DNA from: an uncultured Faecalibacterium sp.
GTDB lineage: Bacteria; Bacillota; Clostridia; Oscillospirales; Ruminococcaceae
DNA length: 5,881 nucleotides
Direction: 5' to 3'
NCBI GenBank assembly: GCA_900765705.1
Contig: CAAFSR010000405.1
Coordinates: forward strand, 1 to 5,881
Shown here: positions 1 to 5,005 of the stretch, piece after piece
How positions within the stretch are numbered: position 1 is the stretch's first letter
Layout of the letters: each line of letters begins with the position of its first letter
Notes under the pieces: generated by a model
The model's input: the letters and a program-made list of their open reading frames with translations, nothing else
Databases searched by the model: none
What the model was told of the DNA's origin: nothing
Position numbers and translations under genes: made by a program

Positions 1-169
1 CCCACAGCGGGGCGCGCAGCGGCGCAGAGCGGGGCGGTTCAAACTGTACCGGCCGCTGTTTTTGTTCGCGGCGTTCCAGCACCCGCCGCAGCGGCATAAA
101 CAGGCTGCACAGGGCTGCCGTAAGGGCAAAGCCCAGTACCACCGCCGCTGCCAAGGCGAAACGCTCCAT
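1..169 (-). CDS. N-terminus of a membrane-anchored protein downstream of murF; possibly a divergent MraY (partial)
   Basis: An open frame starts with ATG at 169 and runs off the left edge after 56 codons without a stop. A GGAG Shine-Dalgarno at 180-183 sits 10 nt ahead, and the murF stop is only 28 bp upstream, so it is likely co-transcribed with murF. Residues 4-25 (FALAAAVVLGFALTAALCSL and on) form one hydrophobic helix with no polar break, followed by MPLRRVLERREQKQRP, a basic segment expected on the cytoplasmic side, then a Pro/Arg-rich stretch. In many dcw clusters mraY follows murF. The pattern of helix, then PLRR, then a basic loop is compatible with the first helix of that translocase, but the usual loop motif (H..K.GTPTMGG) is not visible in the 56 residues seen. 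It could equally be another single-pass division or envelope protein. The reading frame is fairly sure; the identity is open. Confidence 0.6.
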   Translation of the reverse strand, partial: MERFALAAAVVLGFALTAALCSLFMPLRRVLERREQKQRPVQFEPPRSAPLRAPLW

Positions 170-197
170 AACTCAGACACTCCATTTCGCCAAGTAG

Positions 198-1580
198 TTA
201 TACTTCTATTTCTTTATGCTCTTCGTAGAAGATATCCAGCACGTTTTCCAGTGCCATGCCGTGGCTGGCCTTTACCAGAATGGCATCGCCGGGCTGCACC
301 CGGCTCAGCAGGGCATCGGCAGCCTCGCGGTAGTTGTCTGCGTGCAGGGTCTTTACCCCTTTGGCGGCGGCCACCACGGCGGTGCGCTTGGCCTGCTCGC
401 CATAGGTGATCAGGCAGTACAGCCCGCTCTCGGCGGCAAGACGGCCCAGCTCCTCGTGTGCCTCGCGGCTCATTTCGCCCAGCTCCAGCATATCGCCCAG
501 CAGGGCAAAGCGGCGCTTGCAGGGGAAGTCCTTGAACATGGCCAGTGCGGCCTTCATGCTATCCGGGTTTGCGTTGTAGCAGTCCTCGATGACGGTCACG
601 CCCTCGCTGTCCACCACCTTCTGGCGGCGGCCGGTCTGCTCAAAGTTGGAAAGCCCGTGGATGACCCGCTTGGCATCGCAGCCCAGCCGGGTGGCGGCGC
701 AGTAGGCGGCCAAGGCGTTGGCCACATTGTGACGGCCCATGGCGGGGATATTCACCACAAAGGTGCCGTGCTCCTGATCTTCCAGCACAAAGCTCATACC
801 GTCGGCCTCCTGCCGGATGGACAGGGCGCAGACATCTGCGCTCTCATCGCTCAGGCTGAACCACACCGGGCGCACATGGGCCGGCAGCTGTGCCTTGCGC
901 AGGAAGGGGTCGTCGTAGTTCAGCACCAGCGGCGCGCCTTCCGGCAGGCCGTTGCAGATCTCCAGCTTTGCCTTGCAGATGTTCTCCTGACTGCCCAGAT
1001 TGCCGATATGGGACACGCCGATGCAGGTGATGATGCCCACATCCGGCCGTGCCGCCCGCGCCAGACGGTCGATCTCGCCCGCATGGCTCATGCCCATCTC
1101 GATGACGGCGTATTCGGTGCTGCTTTCCAGACGCATCAGGGTGCGGGGCATGCCCAGTTCATTGTTCTGGTTGCCCTCGGTCTTGATGGTCTCGCCAAAG
1201 CCGCTCAGGGCGGCGTAGGTCATCTGCTTGGTGGTGGTCTTGCCCACGCTGCCGGTCACACCCACCATCTTGGGGTGGTACTGGCTGCGGTAGTTTGCGC
1301 CCATCACCATCATGGCGTGGTAGCTGTCCGGGCAAAGGATGGCCTTTTCCTCCGGCACACCGGGCACGGAGTGGTTGACCACCACATACTCTGCGCCCTG
1401 CTCCAGCGCACGGGCGGCAAAATCATGGCCGTCGAACCGCTCGCCGGGGAAGGCCACAAAAATGCAGCCGGGCTTTACCTCACGGCTGTCGGTGGTGACC
1501 AGCCCCACCTCCGGGTCGCTGACCAGTTTTCCGGCAGGCACCAGCCCTGCCAGAAGCTTGCTTGCATGGATCTTTTCCAT
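198..1580 (-). CDS. murF: MurF, UDP-N-acetylmuramoyl-tripeptide--D-alanyl-D-alanine ligase
   Basis: Cytoplasmic ATP-dependent ligase that adds D-Ala-D-Ala to UDP-MurNAc-tripeptide, the last soluble step of peptidoglycan precursor synthesis. It has 460 residues, the usual family length, with all three Mur-ligase domains. The N-terminal uridine-binding domain has TTDSREV (29-35) and GERFDGHDF (46-54). The ATPase domain has the P-loop GVTGSVGKTTTKQM (107-120), GNQNNELGMP (136-145) as in MurF, EMGMSHAGEI (161-170), and SHIGNLGSQENICKAKLEI (190-208), whose Lys205 is at the site of the carbamylated lysine. NYDDP lies at 221-225 and GRHNVANALAA at 282-292. The C-terminal domain has EDCYNANPDSMKAAL (332-346), LGDMLELG (361-368) and KASHGMALE (437-445), where many MurF proteins have KGSR. 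The GNQNN and NANPDSM motifs favour MurF over MurE, MurC or MurD. The start is ATG 1580 with AGAGGGG 8 nt upstream. It lies after a repeat-filled gap, so it may have its own promoter. Confidence 0.96.
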   Translation of the reverse strand: MEKIHASKLLAGLVPAGKLVSDPEVGLVTTDSREVKPGCIFVAFPGERFDGHDFAARALEQGAEYVVVNHSVPGVPEEKAILCPDSYHAMMVMGANYRSQYHPKMVGVTGSVGKTTTKQMTYAALSGFGETIKTEGNQNNELGMPRTLMRLESSTEYAVIEMGMSHAGEIDRLARAARPDVGIITCIGVSHIGNLGSQENICKAKLEICNGLPEGAPLVLNYDDPFLRKAQLPAHVRPVWFSLSDESADVCALSIRQEADGMSFVLEDQEHGTFVVNIPAMGRHNVANALAAYCAATRLGCDAKRVIHGLSNFEQTGRRQKVVDSEGVTVIEDCYNANPDSMKAALAMFKDFPCKRRFALLGDMLELGEMSREAHEELGRLAAESGLYCLITYGEQAKRTAVVAAAKGVKTLHADNYREAADALLSRVQPGDAILVKASHGMALENVLDIFYEEHKEIEV

Positions 1581-1588
1581 TGTTCTAT

Positions 1589-1595
1589 CCCCTCT
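1589..1595 (-). promoter_or_regulatory. Ribosome binding site of murF
   Basis: The minus strand reads AGAGGGG followed by 8 nt and ATG at 1580. It is a good though not perfect Shine-Dalgarno and fixes the murF start. Confidence 0.7.
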
Positions 1596-1655
1596 CTATA
1601 TTGATAAACTCTCAATCAATAACATCGCTATCAATTAAGTCTATCACTGTTTTTT
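1596..1655 (-). promoter_or_regulatory. AT-rich leader before murF, possible promoter region
   Basis: About 60 bp of clearly AT-rich sequence lies between the repeat element and the murF ribosome binding site, in an otherwise GC-rich window. This is where a murF promoter would be expected. No convincing -35/-10 pair is visible: TATAGA at 1595-1600 would start transcription inside the Shine-Dalgarno, and TTAAAA (1652-1657) with TTGATA (1629-1634) has a 17-nt spacer but a poor -10. The hexamer ATTGAT/ATCAAT occurs at 1600, 1615 and 1630 with exact 15-bp spacing, the first inverted relative to the other two. The promoter role is inference from composition and position only. Confidence 0.3.
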
Positions 1656-1860
1656 AACGGGCTCGCCCTCTCCGTCTTTGCTGCGCAAATCCACACTCCC
1701 CCTTTTGTCGCTACGTGACATCTTCCCCCGGCGCGGGGGAAGTCTTTCCTCAAAGGGAGAGGCCTTGGCAAAGAGATGAAGTTTGCATGGACTGCCAAGG
1801 GCTCCCACTTTGGGGGAGCTGGCAAAGCCGACAGGCTTTGACTGAGAGGGCGAGGACGTT
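1656..1860. repeat. MITE-like palindromic intergenic repeat with 21-bp imperfect terminal inverted repeats
   Basis: The ends are inverted repeats: 1656-1676 matches the reverse complement of 1840-1860 at 18 of 21 positions, with a perfect 11-bp core CTCGCCCTCTC (1662-1672) against GAGAGGGCGAG (1844-1854). The centre has a perfect 8-bp inverted repeat CCTTGGCA (1763-1770) and TGCCAAGG (1793-1800) around a 22-nt spacer. Each half has the same order inward: CTCGCCCTCTC, GTC, a small AAAGC/GCTTT-type hairpin, a CTCCCCC run with a complementary GGGAG, then CCTTGGCA. The halves therefore look like two diverged copies of one module in opposite orientation. Internal hairpins are TTTGC/GCAAA (1677-1689), TGTCGC/GTGACA (1706-1720), CTTCCCCCG/CGGGGGAAG (1722-1742), GCTCCC/GGGAGC (1801-1819) and CAAAGCC/GGCTTTG (1823-1840). 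No transposase and no clear target-site duplication are seen. From memory, CCCTCTCAGTC...AGCTCCCCC repeats are common in intergenic regions of Faecalibacterium-like genomes. Open frames through it are not believed to be genes. Confidence 0.8.
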
Positions 1861-1894
1861 GACCTGCGCAACAAGCCTTTGCAGCGTTTTATTT

Positions 1895-4372
1895 TTACCC
1901 ACAGGTCAGGGTGATGATGCTGCCGCGCTGCACGCTGGAACCGGGCTCGGCGCTTTGCGCCTGCACCGTGCCGCTGCCTTCCACCACGCAGTTCAGCCCG
2001 GCGGCACTCAGCATCTGGCGGGCAAAGTCCGGGCTCTTGCCGGTCACATCCGGCACCTCGGTGCGGCTGCCCTCGTAGGTATCGGTATACAGGTAAACGG
2101 TGGTGCCGTAGGGCACCTTGGCACCCGCGTGGGGGTACTGGTAGGTGACCGGGGCAGCGGACTGGCTGGGCTGGCTCTCCTGCAGCTGGTGCTTCAGGCC
2201 CTGAATGTTCAGGCTCACCTGCGCGTTGCTCCACTCGGTGCCCACAAGGTTCGGTACCGTGACGATGGTGCCGCTGCGGTCCTCGCCGTCGGTGGCAATG
2301 CCCAGATAAGGAGCCACCTCGCTGATGATATTGCCCGCCACAGGAGCTGCAAGGATGGAGGAATAGTCCGTCCGGGCGTTGTTGGGGTCGTCCAGCATGA
2401 CGTAGACCAGAATTTCCGGGTCGTTGGCGGGCAGCACTGCCACAAAGGAGGCCACCTTTTTGTAGTCGCCATCGGCGCGGCGGTGCATATTCAGTTGCTC
2501 GGAAGTACCGGACTTGCCGCCGATGCGGTAGCCGGACACATAGGCGTTTTTACCGCCGCCGGTGCCGTTGCCCACCTCGTACTCCATCATCTGCCGGATG
2601 ACCTCGCTGGCGCTCTGGCTGATGACCTGACGGCGCACATTTGCGCCGATCTCCTGAATGACGTTGCCGTTGGCATCGGTGATCTTATCCACCACATGGG
2701 GGGTGACCAGATACCCGCCGTTGACGGTGGCCGCAATGGCGGTGCACATCTGCAGCGGGGTGATGGCCATGGCCTGACCAAAGGAGGAGGAAGCCAGCTG
2801 CACCTCGCCCAGCTGGTCGGCGCGGTAATACTGCATAAAGCCGGTCTCGCTGGGCAGGTCCACGCCGGTGCGGGCGGTAAAACCGAAGGCATCGAAGTAG
2901 TTATAGAACTGCTGCGCCCCGATGCGCTGCCCCAGCTGGATGTAGTAGATGTTGCAGCTCTTGCGCAGGGCCTCGGCCATGTTGATGGTGCCGTGTGCCT
3001 TGCGGCCGGCGCAGTGGTAGGTCTCCTTGGCCACGCCGTAAGCGCCGGAGCAGGTAAAGGTGGTATTCATGGTGGCCACGCCGGAGTCGATGCCCATGGC
3101 CGAGGCGATGACCTTGAACACAGAGCCGGGGTAGTACAGCTCGGTAATGGTCTTGTTTTTCCACAGGATATCCCGGTAGTAGCCGGAATAGTCCGCTTCT
3201 TCGTCCAGAATTTTGTTGCCCTGCTCGTCGGTGATATAGTTGCCGTCGGCATCCTTTTTGTAAATGCCGTAAAGCTCCGGCTCCGCGTGCACCAGCTCGT
3301 TGAGGTAGGCCTCGTTGGCGGTGTAGTTCAGCGGGTCGTTGGGGTCAAAGTCCGGCTTGGAAGCCATGGCAAGGATGGCGCCGGTCTTGACGTTCATCAC
3401 AATGGCGCAGCCGCGGTTTTCCACCGTGTTGGCCGCAATGGCCTCGTTCAGATACCGCTCTGCGATCTCCTGCACGTTCACGTCCAGCGACAGCACCAGA
3501 TTAGAGCCGTCCTTGGCGGCAAAGGTGGTGGCGTTGGCGTCTGCAATGGCGTTGCCCACCGCATTGCGCTGGGTGATGGTGCGGCCATCCACACCGGCCA
3601 AAGTGGACTGGTAGGATTTTTCCAGCCCGTAGGTGCCAATGCCGTCCGCGTCCGTAAAGCCCAGCACCGCTGCGGCAAAAGCGCCGTAGGGGTAGTTGCG
3701 CTGGAAGCTTTTTTCCGAGGACACCGAGATGCGCCCCTTGCGGGAGGTGTCGGTGGCCTTTTTGTGCGCCTTGTTGAAGCCGGTGACGTATTTTTCAATC
3801 GAAAGCTTCACCGCGTTGTTCACCTTGGTGGCAAGGGTGACGTAGGCAGAATCCAGCCGGGAAAGTGCATCGTACACGGTCTGGTACTGCTGCTGGTACT
3901 CTGCCGAGGAGGTGTCCACGCTGTCCATGCTCTCGCCGTCCCCGGAGAGCAGACGCAGCGTCAGCTCCCGGCTCACCTCGGCGCACATGGCAGGGTCCAG
4001 CGTTTTGGTCACGGTGTTATCGTCGTTGGTCTTGCTGGTATAAAGGATACTGCTGTAGCTGGGGTCTGCCCAGATAGTCCACACCACGCTGGTGGAGGCA
4101 AGGGTGATGCCGGAGGCATCGTAGATCTCGCCGCGGGTGGCCTTGATGGTGGTGTCCAGCAGCTGCTGCTGGGCAGCGTACTGGCGGTACTCGGCCCCGT
4201 GCACGATCTGGATGTTATACAGGCTGCGGATGACGATGGCTGCTGCCGCCACCACCGCCAGAATGCCCAGACGACTGCAAAGCCGCCGCACCCGGCTGTC
4301 CAGCCGGTCCCGCCCGGAGGCCGGGCGCACGTGGTAGGCCTTGCTTTTTTTGTTACGGAAAGGTTCTTGCAT
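1895..4372 (-). CDS. spoVD: Class B penicillin-binding protein, SpoVD/FtsI (PBP2B) type, with two PASTA domains
   Basis: Membrane-bound D,D-transpeptidase that crosslinks peptidoglycan, most likely at the division septum with an FtsW/SpoVE partner. It has 825 residues from ATG 4372, chosen over an in-frame ATG at 4402 because AGGAG (4380-4384) lies 7 nt ahead. A basic cytoplasmic tail (1-35) precedes one membrane anchor (about 36-54). The dimerisation domain starts at ATRGEIYDASGITLAS (78-93), with YDASG where YDRNG is usual. Transpeptidase motifs are SVFK (active Ser417, Lys420), SCN (472-474) and KSGT (620-623), with Ser in place of the commoner Thr of KTG. An extra acidic segment lies at about 368-405. 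Two C-terminal PASTA domains follow, about 704-765 and 771-825; Bacillus SpoVD has one. The family includes both sporulation (SpoVD) and vegetative septal (PbpB/FtsI) enzymes. As the only PBP visible in the cluster, it may serve vegetative division. The family is sure; the SpoVD name is by similarity of layout. Confidence 0.95.
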   Translation of the reverse strand: MQEPFRNKKSKAYHVRPASGRDRLDSRVRRLCSRLGILAVVAAAAIVIRSLYNIQIVHGAEYRQYAAQQQLLDTTIKATRGEIYDASGITLASTSVVWTIWADPSYSSILYTSKTNDDNTVTKTLDPAMCAEVSRELTLRLLSGDGESMDSVDTSSAEYQQQYQTVYDALSRLDSAYVTLATKVNNAVKLSIEKYVTGFNKAHKKATDTSRKGRISVSSEKSFQRNYPYGAFAAAVLGFTDADGIGTYGLEKSYQSTLAGVDGRTITQRNAVGNAIADANATTFAAKDGSNLVLSLDVNVQEIAERYLNEAIAANTVENRGCAIVMNVKTGAILAMASKPDFDPNDPLNYTANEAYLNELVHAEPELYGIYKKDADGNYITDEQGNKILDEEADYSGYYRDILWKNKTITELYYPGSVFKVIASAMGIDSGVATMNTTFTCSGAYGVAKETYHCAGRKAHGTINMAEALRKSCNIYYIQLGQRIGAQQFYNYFDAFGFTARTGVDLPSETGFMQYYRADQLGEVQLASSSFGQAMAITPLQMCTAIAATVNGGYLVTPHVVDKITDANGNVIQEIGANVRRQVISQSASEVIRQMMEYEVGNGTGGGKNAYVSGYRIGGKSGTSEQLNMHRRADGDYKKVASFVAVLPANDPEILVYVMLDDPNNARTDYSSILAAPVAGNIISEVAPYLGIATDGEDRSGTIVTVPNLVGTEWSNAQVSLNIQGLKHQLQESQPSQSAAPVTYQYPHAGAKVPYGTTVYLYTDTYEGSRTEVPDVTGKSPDFARQMLSAAGLNCVVEGSGTVQAQSAEPGSSVQRGSIITLTCG

Positions 4373-4378
4373 CGGTTC

Positions 4379-4384
4379 TCTCCT
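4379..4384 (-). promoter_or_regulatory. Ribosome binding site of the class B PBP
   Basis: The minus strand reads AGGAGA, with AGGAG ending 7 nt before ATG 4372. It lies inside the longer frame that begins at 4402, and so argues that 4372 is the real start and that the ten extra residues are not translated. Confidence 0.75.
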
Positions 4385-4387
4385 GCG

Positions 4388-4413
4388 GGGCGCGCACTGC
4401 ATTGCGCACGCCC
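4388..4413 (-). repeat. Leader hairpin just upstream of the PBP ribosome binding site
   Basis: On the minus strand GGGCGTGC (4413-4406) can pair with GCGCGCCC (4395-4388), 8 bp with one G-U, closing a loop of about 10 nt. It ends 4 nt before the Shine-Dalgarno. No U-tract follows, so it is not a terminator; it might affect translation or RNA processing. Confidence 0.45.
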
Positions 4414-4453
4414 TGCGCTGTTATTTGTTCAGACTGCGGTGGTCCATAAACCG

Positions 4454-4480
4454 AAAAAAGCGTGCGCTGCCGCACGCTTT
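4454..4480 (-). terminator. Intrinsic terminator (or attenuator) between ftsL and the class B PBP
   Basis: Read on the minus strand, AAAGCGTGCG (4480-4471), loop GCAG, CGCACGCTTT (4466-4457), a perfect 10-bp stem with a 7-bp GC-rich core. The T run extends to six (4459-4454), then CGG. It begins 6 nt after the ftsL stop codon (4487-4489). This is a textbook Rho-independent terminator in the direction of transcription. Because the next gene is in the same direction with no clear promoter before it, partial read-through is likely. Confidence 0.85.
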
Positions 4481-4486
4481 CTCCGT

Positions 4487-4966
4487 TTATCTCACGGTGC
4501 CCAGAATGTTCACCGCACCGGTGTACAAAAAGTCGGTCCACTGCCGCACGGCGGATTCCCGGCGCACCAGTGCGCCGCTCTCGCCCAGACGGATATAGGT
4601 GATCTGGCTGGGGTCTACCTTCATCAGGCCCAGCCGCCCTGCGGTCTCTTCCACGCTGGCAATGTTGGTCTTGCTGTTCAGGGTGCTGTTGTAGTAGGTA
4701 TACTGGCTCTGCTCGCTGACCAGACGTGCCTTTGCAGCCTGGATCTGGTCGTTCAGCTCCACCAGCTGTGCCTCGCTCCACAGCAGGCTGATGGCAAAGC
4801 CCACCAGCAGTGCTGCCGCCACCAGATTCATGGCGTTATGTACGGCGGCCTGCAGCGGGTTCAACCGCCGCTTGCCGCCCTTTGCTACCCGCAGGTTTGC
4901 TTTACGCTGGGGCTGCGGCGCCTTGCGGCGGCGTGCAGCGTTACGGTCATATGCTGGCTGACCCAT
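4487..4966 (-). CDS. ftsL: FtsL/DivIC-type septum-site cell division protein
   Basis: Small bitopic protein of the divisome; FtsL pairs with FtsB/DivIC through an extracellular coiled coil and helps activate the septal FtsW-PBP pair. It has 159 residues from ATG 4966. A longer frame opens with GTG at 4984, but that codon directly abuts the Shine-Dalgarno AGGAGG (4976-4981), which sits 9 nt ahead of ATG 4966. The cytoplasmic tail is very basic: 12 Arg/Lys among residues 1-34. One membrane helix spans about 44-63 (NAMNLVAAALLVGFAISLLW). A coiled-coil-like stretch follows (about 64-100), then the family-typical end VEETAGRLGLMKVDPSQITY (105-124). Position between rsmH and the PBP is where ftsL normally lies. 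Sequence in this family is poorly conserved, so the call rests on layout, topology and the LGLMKVDPSQI motif; it could instead be the DivIC-like partner. Confidence 0.87.
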   Translation of the reverse strand: MGQPAYDRNAARRRKAPQPQRKANLRVAKGGKRRLNPLQAAVHNAMNLVAAALLVGFAISLLWSEAQLVELNDQIQAAKARLVSEQSQYTYYNSTLNSKTNIASVEETAGRLGLMKVDPSQITYIRLGESGALVRRESAVRQWTDFLYTGAVNILGTVR

Positions 4967-4975
4967 GGTTCCTCT

Positions 4976-4981
4976 CCTCCT
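4976..4981 (-). promoter_or_regulatory. Ribosome binding site of ftsL
   Basis: A perfect AGGAGG on the minus strand, 9 nt before ATG 4966. It decides against the upstream GTG at 4984, which touches the site and leaves it no ribosome binding sequence of its own. Confidence 0.8.
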
Positions 4982-4985
4982 CACA

Positions 4986-5004
4986 ATGCCGGAGCTTCCG
5001 GCAT
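4986..5004 (-). repeat. Perfect 8-bp hairpin in the rsmH-ftsL gap
   Basis: ATGCCGGA (4986-4993) and TCCGGCAT (4997-5004) form a perfect inverted repeat with a 3-nt loop, filling most of the gap between the rsmH stop (5006-5008) and the ftsL Shine-Dalgarno (4976-4981). No T run follows on either strand, so it does not look like a terminator. It could stabilise or mark a processing site in the shared mRNA. Confidence 0.6.
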
Positions 5005-5005
5005 A

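Noticed and set aside
216..1604. Long plus-strand open frame (462 codons) fully antisense to murF
   Set aside because: Its translation is Gly/Ala/His/Val-rich low-complexity sequence with no recognisable motif, and the minus-strand frame carries every MurF motif. It is open because of GC-rich codon bias.
1631..1825. Minus-strand 64-codon open frame inside the repeat element
   Set aside because: It lies almost wholly in the hairpin-rich repeat and its protein simply reflects repeat sequence; no Shine-Dalgarno seen.
1861..1894. Terminator after the PBP gene
   Set aside because: The only weak hairpin here (around 1866-1886) is followed by T-rich sequence on the plus strand, the wrong direction for the minus-strand genes, and pairing is poor.
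1644..2234. Minus-strand open frame of 196 codons overlapping the PBP end and the repeat
   Set aside because: It reads the PASTA-coding region out of frame and then the repeat element; no ribosome binding site or family resemblance.
4373..4402. ATG 4402 as the PBP start
   Set aside because: It lies inside the leader hairpin loop, and the clear AGGAG is placed 7 nt before ATG 4372 instead.
4420..4446. Possible PBP promoter TGGACC - 15 nt - AATAAC
   Set aside because: Only four of six matches in each box and a short spacer; too weak to annotate.
4967..4984. GTG 4984 as the ftsL start
   Set aside because: The GTG directly abuts the AGGAGG that serves ATG 4966 and has no ribosome binding site of its own; only the hairpin lies upstream.
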